Made by a program: the position numbers and the translations under genes
Assembly: GCF_022179085.1 (NCBI RefSeq)
Contig: NZ_BPQE01000022.1
Location: 1 to 55,045, forward strand
From: Methylobacterium aerolatum
Lineage (GTDB): Bacteria; Pseudomonadota; Alphaproteobacteria; Rhizobiales; Beijerinckiaceae
Length of the DNA: 55,045 bases
Direction: 5' to 3'
Shown: positions 1 to 8,076 of the stretch, piece by piece
How positions within the stretch are numbered: position 1 is the stretch's first letter
Layout: the number at the start of each line of letters is the position of its first letter
The notes under the pieces: model-generated
Told to the model about the DNA's origin: nothing
Seen by the model: the letters and a program-made list of their open reading frames with translations, nothing else
The model's database searches: none

Positions 1-412
1 TCCCACCAAACCCAACGAACTGACACACCAGGCTTAAACCACCGCCAGGCACGTCCCACTCGATTGTCCGGTAGAGCCGCCCGCCTCATCGCCGCCAAAA
101 CGACACCAGAGACAGACAAGCCAGCGTCCGGTCCACTTCCGCGGCCGGCGCCGATGAACAGGGGTATACGGACCCCAACCCCACCCGTCAACCGCAAAAA
201 TCGAGAAAGTTGGCCGGGGGGCCGGGCGGGGCGCATCGCCGTCGCCCCCACGGTTGCCCTCTTAAGAAGCCCCCCCGTCGTCACGCCTCAATCTCGACAT
301 CCTGCCCCATGACATGGTCTCTCGGCGGGGACGGCCTTCCGGTCCGTGCCCGAGCCTCTCTCGACGCCGACGCGATGCCGATGGCGGCGGGTGTTCAGCA
401 GGACCTGCTCTA
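1..412. other. Gene-free left edge and upstream region of the M23 peptidase gene
   Basis: I see no credible coding sequence here. The open frames have no ribosome binding site, show no family resemblance and are broken by the frame of the downstream gene. An in-frame ATG at 314 would extend the downstream protein by 33 residues of Arg/Gly/Ser-rich sequence that does not look conserved. No convincing promoter or terminator could be named. Confidence 0.4.
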
Positions 413-2428
413 GTGAAGCGCGAGCGATACAAGATCGGCGGTCCGGCGCCGGCGTCGCACGGCGGACCGGCGCCCCTCGATCTCTTCGCCGCCGATGCGG
501 GGCAGATCGACCGTCGCGCCGTCAATCTGCGATGGCTGTGCGCCAGTTCCCTCACCGGATTGACCGGCGCGGGTCTCATCGCGGCGGCGCTCCACGTCTC
601 CCTCCAGGGCGACGTCTCCTTCGCCGCCGTGTCGGACCGGGCCGTCGTCGTGCAGCGCCTCCAGTCCAGCGAGGGCAGCGCCAACGTCGCACACAAGGGC
701 GACAAGCTCGTCCGCAACCCGATGATCGCCTCCGCGCGCCAGAGCTTCCGCGCCCCGGTGACGGTGCGGCTCGGCGACCGCGAGATCATCAAGGCGAAGC
801 CCTTCGTCCGGATCTCGACGCCGCTCTCCCTCACGGTCGGCACCTACACCACCGACCTGCCCAAATTCGATCCGATGAAGTTCACCTCGGACGAGCCCCT
901 GGAGCGCGCCTCGGACGCGGGCGCCGACGCACCGGGCGCCGAGGTCACGGTGGTGAAGCGCGACCTCCTCGGGACGCCCGTCGGCCCGACCGCCCCGGCC
1001 CTCACCGACGACGACGTCATCGCCCAGGTCGAGGAGGAGCGCCGCCTCGCCGCGGAGGCCGGGCGCCGGACCTCGATCCCCGTCGCCCCCCAGATCATGC
1101 TGTCGCGGACCCTGCAGCAGGCCGCGGGCGCCCTCGACGGCAGCCCGAAGGAGAACAATCCGTTCAAGGCGATCGAAGTGCTCGTCGTGCCCGAGAACGT
1201 GACGAGGCTCGCCAAGACGGAATTGAAGCCGAACGAGGCGCCTCTGGTCGAGGAGCGCGACATCGCCCTGGCCCGCAACGAGACCCTGGAGGGGGTCCTG
1301 CGCGGGACGGGCCTCGCGACCGACGAGCAGATCCGGGGCATCGTGGCGGCCCTCGGCGGCAAGGCCCGCGTCGGTGCCCTCGCGGAAGGCCAGCAGATGC
1401 GGGTGCAGATCGCCCCCGGTCCCCGGCCCGGCGATCCGCGCCAGGTCACGCGGGTGGTGCTCTACGGCGAGACCGGGATCGAGGGCATCGCGGCGATCAC
1501 CGATCGGGGCGCCTTCGTCCCGGTGGCGCCGCCCAAGGACGATGCGCCGCCCAAGGCACCGCAGCCCACCGAGGCGTCGGAGGACGAGGACGACGAGGAT
1601 TCGGGTTCGGGTCCGCGTCTCTACCAGAGCCTCTACGAGACCGCCGGGCGCCACGACATCCCCCGGGCCACCGTCGAGGACATGGTCCGGATCTTCAGCT
1701 ACGACATCGACTTCCAGCGCCGCGTGTCGAGCGGCGACGGGCTCGATCTCTTCTATACCTACGACGAGGAAGGCTCAGGCGCGGATCGCCCCGACCTGCT
1801 CTACGCCGCGCTGACCCTCGGCGGGGAGACCCGCAAGGTCTACCGCTTCCAATCCCCCGACGACGGCTCGATCGACTATCTCGACGAGCAGGGGCGCTCC
1901 CTGAAGAAGTTCCTGCTGCGCAAGCCGATCGCCGACGGCATCATGCGCTCGGGGTTCGGCTACCGCCGCCACCCGGTGCTCGGCTATGCCAAGCTCCACA
2001 CCGGCGTCGATTGGTCGAACCCGATCGGCACGCCGATCATGGCGGCGGGCAACGGCCTCGTGATCCGCGCGGAGATGACCTCCGGCTACGGCCGCCGCGT
2101 GGAGTTGCAGCACATCAACGGCTACGTCACCACCTACAACCACATGTCTCGTTTCGGCCGCGGCATCACGGAAGGCGCGCGGGTGCGGCAGGGCCAGATC
2201 ATCGGCTATGTCGGCTCCACCGGCCTCTCCACCGGCGCGCACCTCCACTACGAGGTGATCATCAACGGCCACTTCGTCGATCCGATGAAGATCCGCGTCC
2301 CCCGGGGCAAGGAACTCGACGGTCGCCTGCTCGCCGACTTCAAGCGGCAGCGCGAGCAGATCGAGGGGACGATGGCCAAGGCCAAGACCGCCACGGCCCT
2401 GGCCCAGCGGGACGCGGCGGTGCGCTGA
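413..2428 (+). CDS. M23 family metallopeptidase, membrane-anchored (peptidoglycan endopeptidase)
   Basis: Predicted inner-membrane-anchored zinc peptidase that cuts peptidoglycan cross-links. With the chosen GTG start the protein has 671 residues. A hydrophobic segment near residues 40-65 should anchor it. A long periplasmic linker follows, with an acidic Glu/Asp-rich patch in the middle. The C-terminal M23 (lysostaphin-type) domain carries HTGVD (H529, D533) and HLH (H610, H612), the usual zinc ligands and catalytic histidine, so it looks active. GTG 413 was chosen because an AGGAC sequence lies about ten bases upstream; ATG 314 is an alternative that adds 33 low-complexity residues. The gene is followed convergently by gluQ. 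The family includes activators of amidases and true endopeptidases, and sequence alone does not separate them. The start is the main uncertainty. Confidence 0.85.
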   Translation: MKRERYKIGGPAPASHGGPAPLDLFAADAGQIDRRAVNLRWLCASSLTGLTGAGLIAAALHVSLQGDVSFAAVSDRAVVVQRLQSSEGSANVAHKGDKLVRNPMIASARQSFRAPVTVRLGDREIIKAKPFVRISTPLSLTVGTYTTDLPKFDPMKFTSDEPLERASDAGADAPGAEVTVVKRDLLGTPVGPTAPALTDDDVIAQVEEERRLAAEAGRRTSIPVAPQIMLSRTLQQAAGALDGSPKENNPFKAIEVLVVPENVTRLAKTELKPNEAPLVEERDIALARNETLEGVLRGTGLATDEQIRGIVAALGGKARVGALAEGQQMRVQIAPGPRPGDPRQVTRVVLYGETGIEGIAAITDRGAFVPVAPPKDDAPPKAPQPTEASEDEDDEDSGSGPRLYQSLYETAGRHDIPRATVEDMVRIFSYDIDFQRRVSSGDGLDLFYTYDEEGSGADRPDLLYAALTLGGETRKVYRFQSPDDGSIDYLDEQGRSLKKFLLRKPIADGIMRSGFGYRRHPVLGYAKLHTGVDWSNPIGTPIMAAGNGLVIRAEMTSGYGRRVELQHINGYVTTYNHMSRFGRGITEGARVRQGQIIGYVGSTGLSTGAHLHYEVIINGHFVDPMKIRVPRGKELDGRLLADFKRQREQIEGTMAKAKTATALAQRDAAVR

Positions 2429-2475
2429 GCGGGGCCGCCTTATCCGGTCGTTACGGTCGAACTCGGGTCCAGTCC

Positions 2476-2526
2476 GCCCCCCTCGTCCTTGCGTGCGCAG
2501 CGAAGCAGGGACGAAGAAGCGGGGGG
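2476..2526. repeat. Imperfect inverted repeat between convergent genes
   Basis: A C-rich left arm (about 2476-2492) and a G-rich right arm (about 2505-2526) could fold into an imperfect hairpin in the 130-bp gap between the convergent M23 peptidase and gluQ genes. The middle (CAGCGAAGCAGGGA-like) resembles the core of the palindromic repeats at 25.8 and 46 kb. It may be a decayed copy of that family, a bidirectional terminator, or both. There is no clear U-tract. Confidence 0.35.
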
Positions 2527-2558
2527 CGATCCGGGCATCCCGGACAGCGCTCTCGCCA

Positions 2559-3410
2559 TCAGAGCCCGAGCCTCGCGCGGATCGCCTCCGGCGTGACGCC
2601 GAGGTCGCGGAGCGTCGCGAGGCCCGGCGATTCCCGCGACTTGGCGAGCTTGCGCCCCTCCTCGTCCTGGACGAGGCGGTGGTGGTGGTAGCGCGGCGAC
2701 GGCAGGCCCAGCAGGCGCTGGAGCAGGACGTGGAGGCTCGTCGCCGCCTCCAGGTCCTTCCCGCGCACGACATGAGTCACGCCCTCGACGGCGTCGTCGT
2801 GCACGACGGACAGGTGATAGCTGGTGGGGACGTCCCGGCGGGACACCACGGCGTCGCCCCAGAGGGCGGGCTCGGCCTCGACCCACCGCTCGCCCGCGCC
2901 GTCGCCGTCGAAGGCCCAGTAGCCGAAGGGGTCGCGGGTCCGGGCGCGGCCCATGTCCAGCCGCCACGTGTGCGGCTCGCCCCGGGCACACCGCTCCGCC
3001 GCCTCGGCGGGATCGAGGCCGCGGCAGGTCCCCGGGTAGAGCGGCGCCCCGTCGGGATCCCGCCCCGGCGCTTCGGCCGCCGCCGCCCGGATCGCGCCCC
3101 GGGAGCAGAAGCACGGATAGAGAAGTCCCCGCGCCGCCAAGCCGTCCCGCGCTGACCGATATTCGGCCATATGCCGGGATTGCACGCGGACCGGCTCCGG
3201 GTAGCGCAGCCCGAGCCAGGCGAGGTCCGCCACGATGGCCGCCGTGAAGGCGGGCTTCGAGCGGACGGGGTCGATATCCTCGATTCGCAGCCGGCAGAGC
3301 CCACCGAGCCGCCCGGCGAGGTCCGCGTTGATCAACGCGGAATAGGCGTGGCCGAGATGCAGGCGCCCGTTCGGACTCGGGGCGAAACGCAGGACGGGCC
3401 GACCACCCAC
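2559..3410 (-). CDS. gluQ: Glutamyl-Q tRNA(Asp) synthetase
   Basis: Activates glutamate and attaches it to the queuosine base at the wobble position of tRNA(Asp). The protein has 283 residues from GTG 3410. It contains only the class I catalytic half of GluRS and no anticodon-binding domain, which defines the GluQ family. Visible signatures are RFAPSPNGRLHLGHAYSAL (HIGH motif as HLGH), a C-x-C plus later Y-x3-C zinc site (PCFCSR, YPGTC), and GRKLAKS as the KMSKS-like loop. The same frame stays open to 3722, but that part is an out-of-frame shadow of the preceding small gene. The GTG start lies about 10 bases past that gene's stop and has a GAGGG sequence upstream, so translational coupling is likely. 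QueE, another queuosine-pathway enzyme, is encoded at 30.3 kb. Confidence 0.92.
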   Translation of the reverse strand: MGGRPVLRFAPSPNGRLHLGHAYSALINADLAGRLGGLCRLRIEDIDPVRSKPAFTAAIVADLAWLGLRYPEPVRVQSRHMAEYRSARDGLAARGLLYPCFCSRGAIRAAAAEAPGRDPDGAPLYPGTCRGLDPAEAAERCARGEPHTWRLDMGRARTRDPFGYWAFDGDGAGERWVEAEPALWGDAVVSRRDVPTSYHLSVVHDDAVEGVTHVVRGKDLEAATSLHVLLQRLLGLPSPRYHHHRLVQDEEGRKLAKSRESPGLATLRDLGVTPEAIRARLGL

Positions 3411-3420
3411 GCCGTCGCCC

Positions 3421-3693
3421 TCACCCCCTCGCGGGACGCAGGCAGCGTTGCGGGCCGGGCTCGCAGGCGATGCCGGGCAGTGAGCAGGCCTGCCCCTCGG
3501 GAAGTCGCTGACAGACGCTGCACCCGTCCGACCATTCGAGGCAGGACGGATCGTCGGCCACGGCGCGGGCGCCGTCGGGCGCGCGGTTCGGCAGCAGCAC
3601 GCCCGCCAGAACGGTGGCCACGACGACGGCCACAATGCCGCCGGCGGCCACGCGCTCGCCGGATGAGGAGGGTCGGTGAGAAGTCTCGGGCAT
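3421..3693 (-). CDS. Small single-pass membrane protein with six-cysteine C-terminal domain
   Basis: Unrecognised 90-residue protein. A hydrophobic helix (about residues 17-35) is followed by a short C-terminal domain with cysteines at 51, 58, 61, 70, 77 and 84, spaced C-x6-C-x2-C-x8-C-x6-C-x6-C. With the basic N-terminus inside, the cysteine domain would be periplasmic and could form disulfides. The ATG at 3693 has an AGGAC ribosome binding site; the upstream extension of the frame to 3843 has none. The stop lies 10 bases before the gluQ start, so the two are probably co-transcribed. Nothing in the sequence links its function to tRNA modification. It could also be a metal or heme ligand protein, but no CxxCH motif is present. 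Confidence 0.75.
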   Translation of the reverse strand: MPETSHRPSSSGERVAAGGIVAVVVATVLAGVLLPNRAPDGARAVADDPSCLEWSDGCSVCQRLPEGQACSLPGIACEPGPQRCLRPARG

Positions 3694-3772
3694 GGGGTCC
3701 TGTTCGCGCGCAGGGCTCGCACCTGTCAACGCACGAGACCGATGAAAAGCCTTGGGCCGGGGCGTGACCGGC

Positions 3773-3802
3773 GCAGCTTGGCCCAAGGCAGCTTGGCCCA
3801 AG
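3773..3802. repeat. Exact tandem 15-bp duplication
   Basis: The 15-mer GCAGCTTGGCCCAAG occurs twice head to tail (3773-3787, 3788-3802). Its GGCCCAAG end is also the reverse complement of CTTGGGCC at 3751-3758. It lies upstream of the six-cysteine protein gene, in its likely promoter region. Confidence 0.85.
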
Positions 3803-3837
3803 AGGGGTGCGCGGGTGGCCCGAGGAAGGCGCCCTTG

Positions 3838-4132
3838 CTGCAATAATAAACTATTTCAATTCTTTTTATATGCCCAAGCCTGGAGCAGCGACATTGATCA
3901 CACCCCGGAAACCGAATTTAGTACATCCCTGTATTATATGGATTGGGCACAATCCAAAACTCTTGACTTGCTGGAAACTTCACCTTGTAGCAGATCAAAA
4001 ATACCAAACCGGATAGTAAATTTTAGATTGTAAAGCGGTATAGGACGCATGTATGGATTGAGCGCCCCATAACGTCGTCCTGAACGCTCGTCGAGGGGAG
4101 CTTTAGGGATCATTTCGGGATTTCCCGCGCTC
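3838..4132. other. AT-rich intergenic region upstream of the MucR-like gene
   Basis: About 290 bp of clearly lower GC than everything around it, with runs such as AATAATAAACTATTTC and CTTTTTATATGCC. The short open frames crossing it have no ribosome binding site and atypical composition, so I call no gene. MucR/Ros proteins are known to bind AT-rich DNA and often their own promoters, so this may be a regulatory region; it could also be a remnant of foreign DNA. A 12-bp dyad, CGGGATTTCCCG (4116-4127), sits just before the start codon of the next gene. Confidence 0.5.
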
Positions 4133-4600
4133 ATGACAGCACCTTCTCTGCCCGATCCGCGACTTTTGCCCCTCGCGGTGAGAATCACCACGGCCTACGT
4201 GAGCCACAATCACGTTCAAGCCAGTGATCTCTCTGAGGTATTATCGGGCACGTTCCGCGCGCTCGTGGACATCACCACGGTGCCGCCGGTTCCCGACGGA
4301 CCGCCGAAGCCGACCGCGCGCCAGATCGATCAATCGATCACCCACGAGCACATCGTCTCGTTCGAGGACGGCAAGCCCTACAAGACGCTGCGGCGGCATC
4401 TGGCGCTGTTCGGCCTGACGCCGGACGAGTACCGGGCCAAATGGGGGCTGCCGGCGAGCTACCCCATGACCGCGCCCTCGTACTCGGAGCGTCGCTCCGC
4501 GCTGGCGCGGGCCCTCGGGCTGGGGCTGCGTCATCGGCCGAACTATTCGCCCACGAACCCGTCCCGGCCCAAGCGCCCCCGGAGCACCAAGCCGGAGTGA
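4133..4600 (+). CDS. MucR/Ros family transcriptional regulator, zinc ligands mostly missing
   Basis: 155-residue member of the alphaproteobacterial MucR/Ros family of AT-rich-DNA-binding regulators that control exopolysaccharide, motility and cell-cycle genes. The C-terminal part follows the family pattern: EDGKPYKTLRRHL, then LTPDEYRAKWGLPASYPM and the RSALARALGLG helix. In the usual C2H2-like finger the first two ligands would be at 76 and 79, but here they are Ser76 and Asp79. His89 is kept, while the second histidine region reads ALFG and is a residue shorter. Zinc binding as in Ros is therefore unlikely. Some rhizobial homologues are known to fold without zinc, so this need not inactivate it. 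The ATG matches the normal family length; the ribosome binding site is weak. The upstream AT-rich region suggests autoregulation. Confidence 0.85.
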   Translation: MTAPSLPDPRLLPLAVRITTAYVSHNHVQASDLSEVLSGTFRALVDITTVPPVPDGPPKPTARQIDQSITHEHIVSFEDGKPYKTLRRHLALFGLTPDEYRAKWGLPASYPMTAPSYSERRSALARALGLGLRHRPNYSPTNPSRPKRPRSTKPE

Positions 4601-4726
4601 GGCCGAGGCGACCATGCGGCCTCCGGTGAAGGTGTCGCGCGGTCGCCGCAATCGGCTCCGATAGGCTTGGAGCGAATGGCCCGCTTCCTCTAGGGGAGGG
4701 TGGGCCAGACTGTCCCGGAGCCTTGC

Positions 4727-6184
4727 ATGACGACCCGCCTTCCCCTCGCAGCGCTCTTCGCCGCCCTCGCCGCGGCGCCCCTGGCCGCAGGCCCGGCCGC
4801 CGCGCAGATGGCGCGGACGGAGCCGCAGGAGCCTCCGGTCAAGCAGGTGCCGACGGCCCGCAGCGAGGTGCAACTCTCCTTCGCCCCGGTGGTGAAGCGC
4901 GCCGCGCCCTCGGTGGTGAACGTCTACGCCTCGCACGTCGACAAGCGGTCCAACGCGCGCACCAGCGCGATGGAGGAGTTCATGCGGCGCTTCTTCGGCG
5001 AGCCGGACGGAGGCCGCGGCCCCCGGGGCGAGCGGGCCCAGAAGTCCCTCGGGTCGGGCGTGCTGGTGGACGGTACGGGCCTCGTCATCACCAACGCCCA
5101 CGTCATCGACAACATGAACGAGGTGCGCGTCGCCCTGGCCGACCGCCGGGAGTTCGAAGCCTCGATCGTCCTGCGCGACAGCCGGACGGACCTCGCCGTC
5201 ATCCGCATCAAGGAGCCGCCCGCCGGCCTGAACCCGATGCCCTTCGGCGATGCCGACCGGCTGGAGGTCGGCGATTTCGTGATGGCGATCGGCAACCCCT
5301 TCGGCGTGGGCCAGACGGTGACGCAGGGCATCGTGTCGGCGCTGGCGCGCACGCAGGTCGGCTCGGCCGACTACCAGTACTTCATCCAGACGGATGCCGC
5401 GATCAACCCGGGCAACTCAGGCGGCGCCCTCGTCGATCTCCAGGGCCGTCTCGTCGGAATCAACACCGCGATCTACTCGCAATCCGGCGGCAGCCACGGC
5501 ATCGGATTCGCGATCCCCGTGAGCATGGTCAAGGCGGTGGTGATGGCCGCCAAGGAGGGCCTGAGCGTCGTCCGGCGGCCGTGGCTCGGCGCGCGGATCC
5601 AGAATGTCAGCCCGGACATCGCCGACAGCATGGGCCTCGACCATCCGACCGGCGTGCTGGTGGCGAGCCTCCAGCCCAAGAGCCCGGCCGAGGAGGCGGG
5701 GCTGAAGCGCGGCGACCTGATTCTCTCCGTCGACGGGCAGCCGGTCGACGATCCCGAGGCTTTCGGCTACCGCTTCGCCCTCAAGGGCATCCAGGGGCAG
5801 GCCAAGCTCGGCATCCTCCGGGGCACGGCAAAGCAGACCGTGGCGGTGAAGCTCGCCCAGGCGCCGGAGACCCGGCCCCGCGACACGCTGAAGGTGCGCA
5901 CGCGCTCGCCTTTCCTCGGCGCGACCCTCGTGAACACCTCGCCCGCCGTCTCCGAGGACATTCAGGTGGATTTCCCCGTCGAGGGCGTGGCGGTGGAGTC
6001 CGTCGAGGACAGCTCCTTCGCCGCCCGGGCCGGGCTGCAGAAGGGCGACGTGGTGGTGTCCGTGAACGGGATGCCGATCGCCAACACCAAGGACCTCGCC
6101 AAGGTGATCGCGATGGCGCCGACCGCGTGGCAGATCGCCATCAACCGCGGCGGCGAGGTGATGACCTCGCTGTTCAGCGGCTGA
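4727..6184 (+). CDS. degP: DegP/HtrA (Do) family periplasmic serine endopeptidase
   Basis: Periplasmic protease/chaperone for misfolded envelope proteins. The protein has 485 residues from ATG 4727, which has a GGAG ribosome binding site; a GTG at 4700 would add nine residues before the signal peptide. A signal peptide ends near AAAQMA. The trypsin-like domain has an intact triad: H125 in TNAHVID, D155 in RTDLAVI, and S231 in NPGNSGGAL. Two PDZ domains follow, with substrate-binding loops around GVLVASLQPKSPAEEAGL and a second near GVAVESVEDSSFAARAGL. This is the usual Do-family arrangement and length. It is followed by rarA on the same strand with about 120 bp between. It contrasts with the inactive HtrA-like protein at 10.5 kb. 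Confidence 0.93.
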   Translation: MTTRLPLAALFAALAAAPLAAGPAAAQMARTEPQEPPVKQVPTARSEVQLSFAPVVKRAAPSVVNVYASHVDKRSNARTSAMEEFMRRFFGEPDGGRGPRGERAQKSLGSGVLVDGTGLVITNAHVIDNMNEVRVALADRREFEASIVLRDSRTDLAVIRIKEPPAGLNPMPFGDADRLEVGDFVMAIGNPFGVGQTVTQGIVSALARTQVGSADYQYFIQTDAAINPGNSGGALVDLQGRLVGINTAIYSQSGGSHGIGFAIPVSMVKAVVMAAKEGLSVVRRPWLGARIQNVSPDIADSMGLDHPTGVLVASLQPKSPAEEAGLKRGDLILSVDGQPVDDPEAFGYRFALKGIQGQAKLGILRGTAKQTVAVKLAQAPETRPRDTLKVRTRSPFLGATLVNTSPAVSEDIQVDFPVEGVAVESVEDSSFAARAGLQKGDVVVSVNGMPIANTKDLAKVIAMAPTAWQIAINRGGEVMTSLFSG

Positions 6185-6307
6185 CCGCGGGTGGCCGGAG
6201 GGCGAGCCCTCCGGCGGATGCGGGGCGTCGCCCGCCAAGGGACTTGTCCTTCGGGATCCTCGCTTTCCTCGCTTGCACCGACCGGACCGCGCGGTACTCA
6301 TGCCCGC

Positions 6308-7633
6308 ATGTCCGATCTCTTCGGCTCGCCCGAGCCCAGCCCCGTTCCCGAGCCTTCCGGCCTCCGGCCGCTGGCCGACCGGCTGCGGCCGCGCAGCCTC
6401 GATGAGGTCGTCGGCCAGGAGCACCTGACGGGGGAGGGCGGGGCGCTCACCCGCCTGCTCCGCGGGCGCAGCCTCGGCTCGCTGATCTTCTGGGGGCCTC
6501 CCGGCACGGGCAAGACCACCGTGGCGCGGCTGCTCGCCGGGGCCACCGACCTGCATTTCGAGCAGATCTCGGCGATCTTTTCCGGCGTGCCCGATCTGCG
6601 CAAGGTGTTCGAGGCCGCCCGCAAGCGCCGGGGCCAGGGACAGGCGACCCTGCTCTTCGTGGACGAGATCCATCGCTTCAACCGGGCGCAGCTCGATGCC
6701 TTCCTGCCGGTGATGGAGGACGGCACCGTCACCCTCATCGGCGCGACGACGGAGAACCCTTCCTTCGAGCTGAACGCGGCGCTCCTTTCGCGGGCTCGCG
6801 TCCTGCTGTTCCGCGCCCTCGATCCCGGCGCCATCGCCCGGCTGCTGGCCCGCGCCGAGGACCTCACCGGGCAAGCCCTGCCCCTCGACGAGGAGGCGAG
6901 GGCGGTGCTGGTCCGCATGGCAGACGGCGACGGCCGCGCGGCGCTCACGCTGGCTGAGGAGGTCTGGCGCTCGGCGACGCCCGGCGAGACCTTCGACGCC
7001 GAGGGCCTCCAGCGCATCGTGCAGCGCCGCGCCCCCGTCTACGACAAGGCGCAGGAGGGCCACTACAACCTCATCTCCGCCCTGCATAAGACCGTGCGCG
7101 GCTCGGATCCCGACGCCGCCCTGTACTACCTGTGCCGGATGCTGGACGCCGGAGAGGACCGGCTTTTCATCGCCCGGCGCCTCGTGCGGATGGCGGTGGA
7201 GGATATCGGCCTCGCCGACCCCCAGGCCCTAGTCGTCGCCAACGCGGCCAAGGACGCCTTCGATTTCCTCGGCAGCCCGGAGGGGGAACTCGCCCTGGCC
7301 CAGGCGGCGATCTACCTCGCCTGCGCCCCCAAATCGAACGCGGTGTACACCGCCTACAAGGCCGCGACGCGGCTCGCCAAGGAGGCGGGGTCCCTGCCGC
7401 CGCCGCGGGTGATCCTCAACGCGCCGACGAAGCTGATGAAGCGGGTGGGCTACGGCGAGGGCTACCGTTACGACCACGACGAGCCGGACGCCTTTTCCGG
7501 CCAGGATTACTGGCCGGAAAAACTCGGACGGCAGACCCTCTACGAGCCGACCGACCGGGGCTTCGAGATTCGCCTCAACGAGCGCCTCGCACGCTGGGAG
7601 GAGTTGCGCCGGGCGCGGCGACAGGCGCGTTAG
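6308..7633 (+). CDS. rarA: Replication-associated recombination protein A (AAA+ ATPase RarA/MgsA)
   Basis: AAA+ ATPase related to clamp loaders that acts at stalled replication forks. The protein has 441 residues from ATG 6308 (MSDLFGSPEP). The frame opens earlier (6191), but those residues overlap the degP-rarA spacer and are not conserved-looking. Walker A is GPPGTGKTT (about 63-71). Walker B is LLFVDEIHRFN (about 116-126). GATTENPSFELN and the LLSRARV arginine-finger region follow. The C-terminal part (HYNLISALHKTVRGSDPDAALYY region, then the NAPTKLMK and GYRYDHDEPDAF segments) is the RarA oligomerisation domain, which separates it from RuvB and DnaX. Length is normal for the family. Confidence 0.94.
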   Translation: MSDLFGSPEPSPVPEPSGLRPLADRLRPRSLDEVVGQEHLTGEGGALTRLLRGRSLGSLIFWGPPGTGKTTVARLLAGATDLHFEQISAIFSGVPDLRKVFEAARKRRGQGQATLLFVDEIHRFNRAQLDAFLPVMEDGTVTLIGATTENPSFELNAALLSRARVLLFRALDPGAIARLLARAEDLTGQALPLDEEARAVLVRMADGDGRAALTLAEEVWRSATPGETFDAEGLQRIVQRRAPVYDKAQEGHYNLISALHKTVRGSDPDAALYYLCRMLDAGEDRLFIARRLVRMAVEDIGLADPQALVVANAAKDAFDFLGSPEGELALAQAAIYLACAPKSNAVYTAYKAATRLAKEAGSLPPPRVILNAPTKLMKRVGYGEGYRYDHDEPDAFSGQDYWPEKLGRQTLYEPTDRGFEIRLNERLARWEELRRARRQAR

Positions 7634-7697
7634 CGATCATTCCGACACTCCTCCACGTCCTGAGAGACTGTCCGTAAAGCCCCTCAACCCCCCACAT

Positions 7698-7811
7698 CCT
7701 GAGGTGCGGCGAAGCCGCCTCGAAGGAGGGCTCCAGGGATCGCCCTGCAGAGGGATCGCCTTGCAGTCTGGAAGTCTCCTTCGAGGCCTCCGCTGCGCTC
7801 CGGCACCTCAG
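7698..7811. repeat. Imperfect inverted repeat element of the CCTGAGGTGC...CTCGAAGGAG type
   Basis: The left arm (7698-7729, beginning CCTGAGGTGC and ending CTCGAAGGAG) is mirrored by the right arm (7776-7811, CTCCTTCGAGG through GGCACCTCAG) with small indels. The ~45-bp loop contains a 15-bp imperfect direct repeat (GGATCGCC[C/T]TGCAG). Elements of this kind are common in gene gaps of Methylobacterium and related genomes, as I recall. It lies after rarA and before a 45-aa ORF on the other strand. Confidence 0.75.
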
Positions 7812-7870
7812 TGTCTGCCCGGAAAGGTCGCTTCGCCCCCGTCTTTGCGAGCGCACCGCCGGGGTGCCGA

Positions 7871-8008
7871 TCACCCCGCCTTGTCGAGGGATGCGAAGGC
7901 GGCGGCCAGGGCATCGGCTTCGGCGGCGCTCAGGTCGCTGAAGCAGAGATGCTCGCCGACGAACACCGTCCAGACACCGTCGTAGGTCGCTTCCTTGCGG
8001 ATCTGCAT
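7871..8008 (-). CDS. Small hypothetical protein, 45 residues
   Basis: Short ORF in the rarA-trmFO gap. It starts MQIRKEATYDGVWTVFVG, continues with a GEHLCFSDLSAAEADAL segment and ends SLDKAG before TGA. The ATG at 8008 is preceded by GGAGA about ten bases upstream. Codon third positions are almost all G or C, like known genes here. The pattern (short beta strands with Trp, then an acidic Ala-rich helix) suggests a compact soluble protein. It lies on the same strand as trmFO, 68 bp downstream of that gene's stop. No function is recognised. Confidence 0.6.
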   Translation of the reverse strand: MQIRKEATYDGVWTVFVGEHLCFSDLSAAEADALAAAFASLDKAG

Positions 8009-8076
8009 GACCGGATCTCCGAACCGCGACCACGGTTAACGCGCCGCCGCTCCGGTCGTTGCACCGCTGCCGCCGG

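Noticed and set aside
2559-3722. GluQ with a 104-residue N-terminal extension
   Set aside because: The extension overlaps the six-cysteine protein gene in another frame, and the GluQ catalytic core starts just after GTG 3410.
3752-4033. A 93-codon plus-strand frame in the AT-rich patch
   Set aside because: No ribosome binding site, mixed composition across the GC change, no recognisable motif.
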